Assembly (NCBI RefSeq): GCF_904846685.1
Contig: NZ_CAJHBQ010000003.1
Coordinates: 1-64,000, forward strand
Reading direction: 5' to 3'
Origin: Psychrobacter submarinus
GTDB lineage: Bacteria; Pseudomonadota; Gammaproteobacteria; Pseudomonadales; Moraxellaceae
DNA length: 64,000 bases
Of the stretch, positions 1-10,054 are shown piece after piece; position 1 is the first letter of the stretch, and each line of letters begins with the position of its first letter. The notes beneath the pieces were generated by a model. That model had not been told where the DNA came from. It made no database searches and saw nothing but the letters and a program-made list of their open reading frames with translations. A program made the position numbers and the translations under genes.

Positions 1-149
1 GTATATCTGTTGAGATGTTTTATCTTATAACATTTTTATATTTAATACACTATATTAAACAATAACTATTAAGCAGCAATTATCAGATAGCAATGATACT
101 AAATACTGCGCAGCTTGTAGTATAAATTAAATTGCTTAGCTGCACGGTA

Positions 150-2069
150 TCATTCCGGCTCGATAGCTGCAATTTGCTGAGCTAAGAGGGTATCAAATAG
201 CTCGCATAAAGCGACGAATCGCGCTTGCACTGCTTGCAGATCCTTCAAGCTATCGCCAGCGAAACGTACGGTAAGGCTATGACTGGTATTAGACTCACGC
301 AGCACACCAAAACCATTCGCAAAGTCTAAGCGTACGCCGTCTATCAGCGATATCTGCGTATCTAATGGCATCAGCTGCTTCGCTTGCTCTATGCTGATAT
401 TGCAAATATTATGAACAGCAAGATGGGTCTCAGTACGAGTATTAGCGCCATTATTAAAACAACTGCAAAGTGTTAAGTTTTTAAATAAATCTACAGGACT
501 TAGCTTAGTGTTATCCGTATTAGCACCGTGCCCACTCGCTAAATCTTGTAAGTAGCAGCAACAAACTGTTAGATGCTCTAATAAGGAAGCCTGACAAACT
601 TGCTTGGCAGGTAAGGGTAGATAGTGATCAGCGGTGCTGACTAAAGTAGGTAGGCTCCTTGTGATATCTGTCAAAGCATAAGGCGGTAATACTGAACGCA
701 GCTCGCCCCACAAGTCAGTGGTCAGCATGACTTTTTCTGTTTGCGCGATAGTAGGGACAGCGGTAAACGCTAGCCAGTACAGTAAGCGCAGTCCGGCGTA
801 CATCGCATCATCATAAACGATAAAATAGCCATCGTTAAAGATAAAGTGACCCGATAACTCACCGGCAAAGATAGCTTGCTTGTGATCAGTTTGTAAGTGT
901 TGACGTAATAGGCTACTGCCCGTTTGAGTCATAACGGGCTTAGCACCAAGAGCGGCGAGTAATTTTGCTAAATGATGAGAGCATTTGACATCGAATAATA
1001 CGGGCGGCGCCGTAGCAGTGTGGTCGCTAGTTTCATCGTTAGCAGTTGTATCTAATTTTGAATGTCGCTCAGTAATGGCCACTTGCGCTAATAAGTACAA
1101 TAAATGATCAGGGGTGACGACTTTGCCGCTATTATCGACAATCATGAGTCTATCGCCATCACCATCGAAAGCTAAGCCCATATCGGCTCGATTAACGATG
1201 ACCGTTTGCTGTAACTCTGCAAGACGGTTAGGCTCTGTCGGATCAGGATTACCCGTAGGAAAACTGCCATCAGGACAGTCATTGAGCATAATGACGCGCT
1301 GACAAAAGCGCTCAAATAAAGGCTTGGCGATATTACTGGTCGCGCCGCTGAGACAGTCAATAACCAGAGTCAAGTCTAGCTTGTTGTCTAGGTTCAAAGC
1401 CGGTTGAGAGACGGTATGCCGTAAGAAGCTATCTTTGTTACGATTATGGTCCGAGACGCGTTTATCAGCCGGATGAATAGCGTGTATCACTTGCGCTATC
1501 GCTTCGATATAAATGCTTGCGATGGTATCGGCGGGCAAGCAGGGACTGGTTGATACTTTATCTTTATGAGTGTTATCAGCCATAGCGCTGAGCTTATTAT
1601 TAGCACTGAGCTGACTGTTAGCGACTTGCTGGTAGAGGGCTTGAATCTGGGCGTGACTAGGCGAGGCGTTATGGACCAGCCACTTAATCCCCAAGGTGTC
1701 TTTTGCAGAATGACTGGCGGTGACCATGATGCTATGACCATCATATTGCTGCGCCCAAAACGCCGCCATAGGGGTAGTGACTAAGCCTAGATGAATAACC
1801 TTTAGGCCGCTGGCTTGTAGAATATCAGCTATCGTTTGCGCTATACAGTCGCTACCGTGGCGCACGTCATAGCCAACGACCACGGTAGGGCTAGACTGCG
1901 TCTGACCTTGAATATAATCTTTGGGATTATGACGCTGAGTAGTATAGAGCTGCATAAAAGCTTGCGCTAACGCCTGCACAAAGTCTTGCGTAAAATAGCG
2001 CCGCGCGCCGCGAATATCATAAGCACGAAATAAGGCTTTTTGGGCAGCAAAAGGCGATTTGTTCTGCAT
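150..2069 (-). CDS. algC: phosphomannomutase/phosphoglucomutase (AlgC/ManB type), enlarged
   Basis: Alpha-D-phosphohexomutase that would interconvert mannose- or glucose-6-phosphate and the 1-phosphates for nucleotide-sugar, LPS and capsule synthesis in the cytoplasm. The N-terminal FRAYDIRG motif, the metal-binding DGDGDR near residue 301, the sugar-binding GELSGH near 402 and a C-terminal RESNTSHSLTVRF phosphate-binding segment are all visible. At 639 aa it is far longer than the roughly 460 aa of Pseudomonas AlgC. The surplus lies in hydrophilic insertions around residues 140-225 and 510-570. The catalytic-serine loop is TASHS (117-121) instead of the usual TASHNP or TGSHNP. The gene precedes the window edge, and dut lies immediately upstream in the same direction with a 73-bp gap, so the two may be cotranscribed. 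Confidence 0.88.
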   Translation of the reverse strand: MQNKSPFAAQKALFRAYDIRGARRYFTQDFVQALAQAFMQLYTTQRHNPKDYIQGQTQSSPTVVVGYDVRHGSDCIAQTIADILQASGLKVIHLGLVTTPMAAFWAQQYDGHSIMVTASHSAKDTLGIKWLVHNASPSHAQIQALYQQVANSQLSANNKLSAMADNTHKDKVSTSPCLPADTIASIYIEAIAQVIHAIHPADKRVSDHNRNKDSFLRHTVSQPALNLDNKLDLTLVIDCLSGATSNIAKPLFERFCQRVIMLNDCPDGSFPTGNPDPTEPNRLAELQQTVIVNRADMGLAFDGDGDRLMIVDNSGKVVTPDHLLYLLAQVAITERHSKLDTTANDETSDHTATAPPVLFDVKCSHHLAKLLAALGAKPVMTQTGSSLLRQHLQTDHKQAIFAGELSGHFIFNDGYFIVYDDAMYAGLRLLYWLAFTAVPTIAQTEKVMLTTDLWGELRSVLPPYALTDITRSLPTLVSTADHYLPLPAKQVCQASLLEHLTVCCCYLQDLASGHGANTDNTKLSPVDLFKNLTLCSCFNNGANTRTETHLAVHNICNISIEQAKQLMPLDTQISLIDGVRLDFANGFGVLRESNTSHSLTVRFAGDSLKDLQAVQARFVALCELFDTLLAQQIAAIEPE

Positions 2070-2142
2070 CTTTTTGTTCCCGTGGCCTTATTATGTCGCT
2101 TGTTATACGTGTATTAATATTACTTCTTAAAAAAACTGACTA

Positions 2143-2610
2143 TCACTGACGACCCGAATGACCAAAGCCGCCGGCACCGCGCGCGCTTTGATCACTAAAT
2201 TGGGTGACGATATCGAACTCTGGGCGCGCGACTGGAACCACAATATACTGCGCCATCCGCTCCGCTGGATTAAGCACAAAATCATCAGCGCTACGGTTCC
2301 ACACGCTGACCATCAGCTCGCCTTGGTAATCTGCATCTATCAATCCTACTAAATTACCAAGCACAATACCATGCTTATGACCAAGACCTGAGCGCGGCAA
2401 AATCATCCCAGCAAAATTAGGGTCAGCAATATAGACTGCCAAGCCGGTACCTACTAGATGCGTTTCGCCCGCCTTAATCGTTAAAGGCTCGTCAATACAA
2501 GCGCGCAGATCAATACCTGCTGAGCCGTCAGTGGCGCGCGTAGGTAGCGAAAAGGCTGGGTCGTCGATTACTTTTGAGTTTAATACTTTCACTTGTACAG
2601 TTTGCATCAT
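2143..2610 (-). CDS. dut: dUTP pyrophosphatase (dUTPase)
   Basis: Trimeric all-beta dUTPase hydrolysing dUTP to dUMP and pyrophosphate, keeping uracil out of DNA and feeding dTMP synthesis. All five family motifs are readable: [19 protein letters not shown], a third motif with [22 protein letters not shown], and the C-terminal glycine-rich [11 protein letters not shown] arm that closes over the substrate. Length 155 aa is normal for the bacterial enzyme. Two ATG codons stand in tandem at the start, so the exact first residue is uncertain by one. It sits between mgtE and algC, all on the minus strand. Confidence 0.97.
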   Translation of the reverse strand: MMQTVQVKVLNSKVIDDPAFSLPTRATDGSAGIDLRACIDEPLTIKAGETHLVGTGLAVYIADPNFAGMILPRSGLGHKHGIVLGNLVGLIDADYQGELMVSVWNRSADDFVLNPAERMAQYIVVPVARPEFDIVTQFSDQSARGAGGFGHSGRQ

Positions 2611-2735
2611 TTGTCCTAATACTTTTATGAATTAAAATGGCTGTTTTAAGATTATGTTTGAGCTCTTTATCAAGGTTAGCAGTTCGCTGACGCCATTGAT
2701 GACTACATCTAAGCGAACACGAAGCGAAAAGGGCG

Positions 2736-4139
2736 CTAAAGTATCAAAAGGCTTGCGAGCCCCAAAAACGACATAAAGCCGACGATATCAGTGACCGTAG
2801 TCAAAATAACCGAAGCGGAGAGGGCAGGGTCGATATTCATGCGTTTGAGTAGCAGTGGAATACTGATGCCCGAGACATTAGCCGCAGTCATGTTAATAGC
2901 GATAGCACAGCCAATCACCGCGCTGATCTTACCATCTTGAAACCACAACTGCGCAATACCTGCCATAATAATGGCCCAGATAATACCGTTTATCGCGCCG
3001 ACCCACAGCTCTTTATTAAGCAACCAAACCCGATTAGAACCCCCGATTTGACCCATCGCCATACCGCGAATCACCACCGTCAACGTCTGCGAGCCGGCGA
3101 TACCGCCCATGCTAGCAACCACTGGCATAAGAATAGCTAGAGCGACTACTTGTGCGAGTACTTCCTCAAACTGACCGATGACCGCAGCAGCTAGCAGCGC
3201 GGTACCCAAATTAATACCGAGCCAAATACTACGGCTTTTTGCACTATCTAGGATAGGCGCAAACAGCTCATCGTCTTGGCTAACACCTGCTAGATTACGC
3301 ATAGTGCTATCGACATCATCTTGAATAATCTCCATGATGTCTTCGCCATTGAGCTGACCGACCAGCTCACCAAAGTCGTTAATCACAGGCGCAAAGCGGA
3401 TATCTTCTGAGCGAAAAATAGCGGCGGCATCAGTGATATCTAATCTATCATTGATAGTAATGGCGTTATCGATAAAGTCAGCGACTAAAGCTTGCTGATC
3501 GTGTTTAATTAAGTCAACTAAGCTAAGTAGGCCCAAGAGCTGCTGGCTTTGATCGACGACCAATAGCTCTTGGCTTTGATCATCAAGCAGATCTATGTTG
3601 TCTCGTAGCCAGCCTTGTACGTCAGCCAAGCTAATATCGTCATGTACCTGAATAATATCAGGATCCATATAGCTGCCCACTTCCCAGTCGGCATAAGTAT
3701 CCAGCTTATTGACCTGAACGCGAACGTCTTCATCTAAGGTCGCCATGACTGATGAACGTACGGTATCGGTCACAGTCTCCAAAATCTCGGAGATATCTTG
3801 CGCATCGAGATCTTGAGTGAATAAGGAGATTTCTTTGGAGGAGACGTTTTCAAGTAAAGGCTGGCGCGTCTCATCTTCAAGCTCAGCGAGTACTTCGCCT
3901 TTGAGCTCCTCTGGCACATGCGTCCAAATCAGGTGCCGATCTTGAATAGGGAAGGACTCTAGCAAGTTAGCAATCTCGTACTCTGATTGCTTAGCGAGGA
4001 ATTCAACAATCTCTTTGGAAGCTTCTTTTGCGACTAACTCTTGCAGGTACAGCAGCTTATATTCTGCACTATATTCTAACGGATTATAGTCTGCCGGTAG
4101 GGTGGTGGCGCGTTCAGAATTAGGCGTAGGTGCAGACAT
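2736..4139 (-). CDS. mgtE: magnesium transporter MgtE
   Basis: Inner-membrane Mg2+ channel/transporter of the MgtE family. The 467-aa protein has the expected three blocks: an acidic helical N domain (about residues 30-135), a pair of CBS domains (about 140-265) that sense cytosolic Mg2+, and five hydrophobic helices from about 305 to the end. The transmembrane part includes PVVASMGGIAGSQ and NMTAANVSGISIPLLLKR, typical of the MgtE pore region. It follows rep in the same direction with a 53-bp gap. No M-box-like leader was recognised upstream, so Mg2+ control is probably at the protein level. Confidence 0.95.
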   Translation of the reverse strand: MSAPTPNSERATTLPADYNPLEYSAEYKLLYLQELVAKEASKEIVEFLAKQSEYEIANLLESFPIQDRHLIWTHVPEELKGEVLAELEDETRQPLLENVSSKEISLFTQDLDAQDISEILETVTDTVRSSVMATLDEDVRVQVNKLDTYADWEVGSYMDPDIIQVHDDISLADVQGWLRDNIDLLDDQSQELLVVDQSQQLLGLLSLVDLIKHDQQALVADFIDNAITINDRLDITDAAAIFRSEDIRFAPVINDFGELVGQLNGEDIMEIIQDDVDSTMRNLAGVSQDDELFAPILDSAKSRSIWLGINLGTALLAAAVIGQFEEVLAQVVALAILMPVVASMGGIAGSQTLTVVIRGMAMGQIGGSNRVWLLNKELWVGAINGIIWAIIMAGIAQLWFQDGKISAVIGCAIAINMTAANVSGISIPLLLKRMNIDPALSASVILTTVTDIVGFMSFLGLASLLIL

Positions 4140-4192
4140 AACAGTTCCAAAAGTGATGACAGGTTAAAGACAGTAGTAAGGCTAATGCACTG

Positions 4193-6226
4193 CTAACGAT
4201 TACCCAGTAGTGCTCGAATATTGGCTAGATACTCATCAGCGACAGCGGCGGGATCTTTGGTGGCTTTTTTCTTTTTCGCCTTAGCGGGCCAATCGATATG
4301 ATCTTCTGGCAGCTCATCCAAAAACCGCGACTCGGAGGTGACGCGCATCTGCCCACCGGCACGGCGCTGAGCGGCCAAAGTCAAAGTCAGCTCGCGGCGC
4401 GCCCGAGTGATACCGACGTACATCAAGCGCCGCTCTTCCTCAATGGTTTCGCTGAGGATTGAGTTGCGGTGCGGCAGCATCTCTTCCTCAAGACCCATGA
4501 TATAGACGTAGTTAAACTCAAGGCCCTTTGCCGCGTGCAGCGTCATCAGGTTGACTTTATTGGTATTCTCTTCTTCTTGCTGCTGCTCGAGCATATCAAG
4601 CAGTACTAATTTACGAATGATAGTATCGATAGTGCGATCTTCATCGTCTTCAGCGCGATTGATCAAGGACTGAATACTGGCATAAAGCATCTCGATATTA
4701 TCGATGCGGTTTTTTTCTTGCTGCGGGGTTTTTGCGTCACTACGCACAAAATCAATATAGCCGGTCTCATCAATCATTTGCCGAACGATAGGAACCGGGT
4801 CAGGATGTTGATCAAGCTCACGAGTATAGTGTTCGATAAAGTCGCCAAACTCTTTTAGCGTACCATAAGCCTTACTCGGTAATACATGACTCAAGCCGCC
4901 ATGAGTACACGAAGCAAGTAGCGAGATACTGTGCTCTTGCGAGAACAGGCCTAGTTTTTCGAGGGTCGCAGGCCCCATACCGCGTTTTGGCGTGTTAATG
5001 ATGCGCAAAAAAGCACTGTCGTCTTCGGGATTTAGAATCAAGCGCAGATAGCCCATGATATCTTTGATCTCGCTACGCGAAAAAAACGACTGACCGCCTG
5101 ATAATTTATAAGGGACTTGTAGCTGACGCAGATTCGCCTCTAGCATTCGCGCCTGAAAGTTACTGCGATACAGCACTGCGTAGTCTTCCCACTCATTACC
5201 AAAACGCAGTTTATGCGTGGCGATCTCTTTGGCGACACGCTCGGCTTCATCATCGTCATTGCGGCAGTTAATAATGCGAATTTTTTCGCCTTCACCTTTA
5301 TCTGACCACAGTTTTTTCTCGAATAGATGCTCGTTATGGGTAATGACCGCGTTGGCTGACGTTAGGATACGACTGGTAGAGCGGTAATTTTGCTCAAGCA
5401 TGACGATTTTAAGTTTTGGAAAGTCTTCTTTGAGCAGCGCCATATTTTCAGGTTTGGCCCCGCGCCAAGCGTAGATAGACTGGTCATCATCGCCCACCAC
5501 GGTGAAGCGTCCCTGCGGCCCAACGAGATATTTAATCATTTCATACTGGGCAGTATTGGTATCTTGATACTCATCGACTAATAAATAGCGAATACGGTTT
5601 TGCCACTTGTCACGCAGCTCGCGATTTTCACGCAGTATCTTGGTTGGCAGCACGATCAAATCATCAAAATCAACGGCATTATAAGCGCGCAAGTTACGCT
5701 CATAAAGCGCATATAGCGTCGCAAAAATCATATCCTCTGGATCATCAAGCGTCTCCATCGCTTGCTCAGGCTCGACCAGATCGTTTTTCCAGTCGGATAT
5801 CATCTTAATGGCTTTACCCACCAGCTCGCGGCTCTCTGCGCCTGATAAATTATCGCGCATCATCAGCTCCATAAGTAGGCGCTTACTATCATCGCTATCC
5901 ATGATAGAGAAGTTACCCTTGAGCGGAGTATGAATCAGCTCATAACGCAAAAACTGCAAGCCAAATTGGTGAAAGGTTGAGACCGTTAGCCCGCGGGTCT
6001 TCTCACTAGGCAGTAATTTGCTGACCCGTGCTTTCATCTCGCGCGCCGCTTTATTGGTAAAGGTTACCGCCGTGATACGCTCGGCTGGCGTATTACACTC
6101 TTCGATAAGATAAGCAATCTTACGGGTAATCACTGAAGTTTTACCCGAGCCTGCGCCAGCCAATACCAGTAGCGGCCCTGATACATAGAGCATGGCTTCT
6201 TGTTGTCGAGGATTGAGTTGACTCAT
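4193..6226 (-). CDS. rep: ATP-dependent DNA helicase Rep (UvrD/Rep superfamily 1A)
   Basis: 3'-5' single-strand DNA translocase that helps replication forks pass protein roadblocks. Motifs in order: Walker A AGAGSGKT at residues 23-30, motif Ia TFTNKAAREMKAR, motif II DEYQDTN, motif III GDDDQSIYAWRGA, motif IV LEQNYRST, motif V LMTLHAAKGLEF and motif VI RRLMYVGITRA. Length 677 aa matches E. coli Rep (673 aa) better than UvrD (720 aa), and the Lys-rich tail lacks the UvrD C-terminal extension. The start is an ATG preceded by a purine-rich AAAAGG stretch. Confidence 0.93.
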   Translation of the reverse strand: MSQLNPRQQEAMLYVSGPLLVLAGAGSGKTSVITRKIAYLIEECNTPAERITAVTFTNKAAREMKARVSKLLPSEKTRGLTVSTFHQFGLQFLRYELIHTPLKGNFSIMDSDDSKRLLMELMMRDNLSGAESRELVGKAIKMISDWKNDLVEPEQAMETLDDPEDMIFATLYALYERNLRAYNAVDFDDLIVLPTKILRENRELRDKWQNRIRYLLVDEYQDTNTAQYEMIKYLVGPQGRFTVVGDDDQSIYAWRGAKPENMALLKEDFPKLKIVMLEQNYRSTSRILTSANAVITHNEHLFEKKLWSDKGEGEKIRIINCRNDDDEAERVAKEIATHKLRFGNEWEDYAVLYRSNFQARMLEANLRQLQVPYKLSGGQSFFSRSEIKDIMGYLRLILNPEDDSAFLRIINTPKRGMGPATLEKLGLFSQEHSISLLASCTHGGLSHVLPSKAYGTLKEFGDFIEHYTRELDQHPDPVPIVRQMIDETGYIDFVRSDAKTPQQEKNRIDNIEMLYASIQSLINRAEDDEDRTIDTIIRKLVLLDMLEQQQEEENTNKVNLMTLHAAKGLEFNYVYIMGLEEEMLPHRNSILSETIEEERRLMYVGITRARRELTLTLAAQRRAGGQMRVTSESRFLDELPEDHIDWPAKAKKKKATKDPAAVADEYLANIRALLGNR

Positions 6227-6462
6227 AGATTACCTTTTGGACAGAGGTTACGAACGCGAGATAGCAAGGATCACAAATTTTAGTAATAAAATTCGGTAGA
6301 TAACGGGTTAATAGCTAACAGAAGCTATCAAAATTAGGTGAGCTATTATAAAGCAAAAGTGCTGACTTTTGGGAGGAGGTGATGAAAGAAGCGCACATAA
6401 AAAGCGCTGTCGGATATGCGATCAATACAGATATGATCTGTTTTCAAGATATCAAACAGATG

Positions 6463-6807
6463 CTAATCCTTGACTAATTTTGTTAAGGGTAAAGTGAAAT
6501 ATACGAATATAACGAACACTATCAGTATTAAAAAATTTTTAACAATAACAATCCGTTCGCTAAACGCTATTAAATCATTTGCAATGGCGCTCCTTTCGTC
6601 ACCAGAACTAATGCTAAAAAAGTATTTATCAACTAATTGTACAAAGTGATAATCGCAAGAAATAATATTTTTAAAGCTAGTCTCTATACCGAAAACACTA
6701 GAACATACGTGTATTCTGGAATACCAGTGGAAGACAGCGTTTATTAAAAAGACTATTAATATAAATATAGCTATTCGAAGGCATATTTTGAATGTATTGC
6801 TTTTCAT
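6463..6807 (-). CDS. small AT-rich two-helix membrane protein, unknown
   Basis: Not recognised. The 114-aa product has an N-terminal hydrophobic helix (about residues 8-27), a soluble loop of about 60 residues with two Cys (CSSVFG and SCDYHF), and a second helix (about 88-108) ending in a short charged tail. The topology resembles a small inner-membrane protein with its loop outside or inside. The coding sequence is clearly more AT-rich than the flanking rep and hemB, and its ribosome-binding site is weak, which hints at recent acquisition or a poorly expressed orphan. A palindromic repeat lies directly upstream. Confidence 0.5.
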   Translation of the reverse strand: MKSNTFKICLRIAIFILIVFLINAVFHWYSRIHVCSSVFGIETSFKNIISCDYHFVQLVDKYFFSISSGDERSAIANDLIAFSERIVIVKNFLILIVFVIFVYFTLPLTKLVKD

Positions 6808-6836
6808 TTTCAGGACTCAATGGATGGGCAGTCATT

Positions 6837-6910
6837 GTAGGCTGGTGCTTTAGCCCAGCATTTCAAGTTTATGAAATTTAACTCAGTGCTGGGCTAAAGC
6901 CACAGCCTAC
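6837..6910. repeat. 24-bp inverted repeat, dispersed palindrome type
   Basis: Left arm 6837-6860 begins GTAGGCTG and ends AGCCCAGCA. Right arm 6887-6910 is its reverse complement with only two neighbouring mismatches (22 of 24 paired), around a 26-bp spacer. It lies between hemB and the small membrane protein gene and could act as a terminator-like structure for hemB transcription on the minus strand. It lacks a clean T-run. A related single arm (GTAGGCTAGG...AACCCAGC) occurs at 43839-43861, so this looks like a dispersed intergenic repeat. Confidence 0.7.
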
Positions 6911-6985
6911 GTAAAACATTACTCCAACTGAACGAAACCAATTGGCGCTATTTTGTTTTATTGGACTTAATATCTTGACTCCATA

Positions 6986-8065
<1,080 letters not shown>

Positions 8066-8083
8066 CTAAAATTTTTAGCTTTT

Positions 8084-8113
8084 ATATATAACTACTATCT
8101 ATATATAACTACT
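8084..8113. repeat. 13-bp direct repeat upstream of hemB
   Basis: ATATATAACTACT occurs at 8084-8096 and again at 8101-8113, separated by ATCT. It lies in the promoter-distal leader of hemB and just outside the efflux-operon terminator. It may be a local slippage duplication or part of an AT-rich hemB promoter. Confidence 0.6.
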
Positions 8114-8132
8114 AAAGGTAGCACATAACAAC

Positions 8133-8159
8133 AAAAAGCCCCACCAAGAAGGTAGAGCT
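8133..8159 (-). terminator. rho-independent terminator of the efflux operon
   Basis: Read on the minus strand, AGCTCTACC, loop TTCTT, GGTGGGGCT (two G-U pairs) followed by TTTTT. It sits about 55 bp after the stop codon of the outer-membrane channel gene. Confidence 0.75.
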
Positions 8160-8212
8160 AATTGTTATAAAAATAATACGCTAGCTAGTTACCAGATGTT
8201 ATATAACCATCT

Positions 8213-10054
8213 TTATGGAGTGACAATCTGTGGCACTGGTACTTGCTCAGTAGGTGTCTCTTCAGTCAATACCCCAACCGCTGCATCAGCGTCGTTGTCA
8301 TTATCGATATCGACAATCGCAGTCGGCTCAAAGTCAACCTTCACAGGCGTCTGTGCTTGTTTGATAGCGGCGGCTTCTGGTGCTGCAGCTACTCGCGCTG
8401 AGCTAGCAGCGTCGATAGCATAGGCCGCTTGCGACTCGGCATCTTTGGTTAATAAAGTACCAACTTGGGCCAAGTTAGTATATTGCGGAACCGGAATCGC
8501 GACAGGTGTATCGAGATTGGCACCGCCGCCAAGCGCTTGATATAGCTCGATTTGACTGATGATTTTTTGTAGCTCTAAGTCTAGAATGCCTTGTTGAGTG
8601 TCAAACAATGAGCGCTGAGCATCAAGGACATCGAGATAGTTTGAGATACCAGCTTTAAAGCGCGCATCAGCAATCTCATAAGTCTGATCAAAGTTATCTT
8701 GCAGGCGGTACTGAGCTGCGAGCTGCTCGCCTAGAGTTGCGCGAGTAGCGAGCACATCGGAGACCTCACGGAACGCCGTTTGAATTGAGCGCTCATAGCT
8801 GGCAAGCGTTTGTTCGCGCTCAACTTTTGCGACATCGTAGTTTGCATCCAAACGCCCAGCATCAAAGATGGGTACGCTGATATTAGGGCCAAATGACCAG
8901 CCGACTGCATCATTATCGAACAAGTCGCTCAAGCCATCGCTACGGACACCAACGCTACTGGCTAAGCTTATCGTTGGGAAATAAGCGGCACGGGCGACAG
9001 CGATATTTGCGCCCGCGGCTTTTAGATCGTATTCCGCTTGTAATACATCAGGGCGATAGCGTAGCAGCTCGCTTGGCAAGCCGGCACTAAACACCTCGTG
9101 ATTGGTGATATTGCTGACAGCGGGTGCTGGGATAAGCTCAGCAGGTACCGGCGCTCCTAATAAGAACTGCAGAGCATTTCTGGAGGTCAAAATACTGCTT
9201 TGCGCACGTAGTACCGCAAGTCTTGCACTCTCTAAAGCTGCTGCAGATTGCAAGGAAGGCAGCTTAGGATCGATACCTGCTTTAAAGCGCTCATTGGCAA
9301 TAAATAGCGAGCGCTCACGGCTCTCGACAGTGGCCTCTGCTAGCTTTAACTGCGCTAGGCTGTAGCTCAAATTAGCATAGCTTTGGGCGATATTACTGAT
9401 CAGACTAATCTTGGTGGCATCTTTTGCTGCTGTCGTTGCCAAAAAGCTCTGCAACGCTTGATCTTTCAAGCTATCAATGCGACCCCAAAAGTCTAACTCA
9501 TAGCTGGCAAGACCTAAGTTGACACCATAACTGTCTGTTGTTTGACGACCACCCACACTACCGCCGCCAGGGAGACTGGTTCGAGGCGTGGCTTGGCTTT
9601 GACGAGAGTAATCGACCTGACCGTTAATCGTAGGCAAATCGCGAATATCGGTGATTCGGTACTGCGCTCGCGCGCGCTCAATCGCAAGGCGCGCACTCTC
9701 AAAGTCTTTGTTGTTCTCAAGTCCCAAAGCGATAAGTGCTTTCAGGCGCTCGTCACTATAAAAGTCCTGCCAGCGCTGACCCGCTAGGCTTGGCTGCTGC
9801 GGCGTACTAACCGTCTCTTTATCAAAGTTGCTATAAGACTCATTAATAGGAATATTTGGCTGCGCCAGCACAGGCGTAGTATCTACTTTTGGTATGGTGT
9901 TACAAGCAGCCATACTTAGTGTCAATACGCTCAAACTCAAAAGGCGAGTTGAGCGCCCTGCAAATGCTTTTTTTACAGGGTTGCATGCGAGCATTCGCTT
10001 TTTTGTAGTGATTGCCTTGGGCACTGTATGGGCAGTAATAGAGGGATTACTCAT
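8213..10054 (-). CDS. RND efflux outer-membrane channel lipoprotein (OprM/AdeK/NodT family)
   Basis: TolC-like outer-membrane duct of a tripartite drug/solvent efflux pump. A lipoprotein signal is present, with lipobox LSMAAC and modified Cys at residue 51. The unusually long positively charged leader is kept because the start at 10054 has GGAGA eight bases upstream, whereas the internal Met21 has no ribosome-binding site. Two OEP-type repeats follow, with [21 protein letters not shown], a [10 protein letters not shown] motif and a second-repeat [16 protein letters not shown] segment. The C-terminal ~90 residues (Ala/Asp-rich, after the LYQALGGG end of the usual fold) exceed the OprM length. 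It overlaps the pump gene by 4 bp. Confidence 0.93.
   Translation of the reverse strand: MSNPSITAHTVPKAITTKKRMLACNPVKKAFAGRSTRLLSLSVLTLSMAACNTIPKVDTTPVLAQPNIPINESYSNFDKETVSTPQQPSLAGQRWQDFYSDERLKALIALGLENNKDFESARLAIERARAQYRITDIRDLPTINGQVDYSRQSQATPRTSLPGGGSVGGRQTTDSYGVNLGLASYELDFWGRIDSLKDQALQSFLATTAAKDATKISLISNIAQSYANLSYSLAQLKLAEATVESRERSLFIANERFKAGIDPKLPSLQSAAALESARLAVLRAQSSILTSRNALQFLLGAPVPAELIPAPAVSNITNHEVFSAGLPSELLRYRPDVLQAEYDLKAAGANIAVARAAYFPTISLASSVGVRSDGLSDLFDNDAVGWSFGPNISVPIFDAGRLDANYDVAKVEREQTLASYERSIQTAFREVSDVLATRATLGEQLAAQYRLQDNFDQTYEIADARFKAGISNYLDVLDAQRSLFDTQQGILDLELQKIISQIELYQALGGGANLDTPVAIPVPQYTNLAQVGTLLTKDAESQAAYAIDAASSARVAAAPEAAAIKQAQTPVKVDFEPTAIVDIDNDNDADAAVGVLTEETPTEQVPVPQIVTP

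Noticed and set aside
1-149. AT-rich sequence at the left edge
   Set aside because: Downstream of algC, no gene or clear terminator can be identified; the neighbouring gene lies outside the window.
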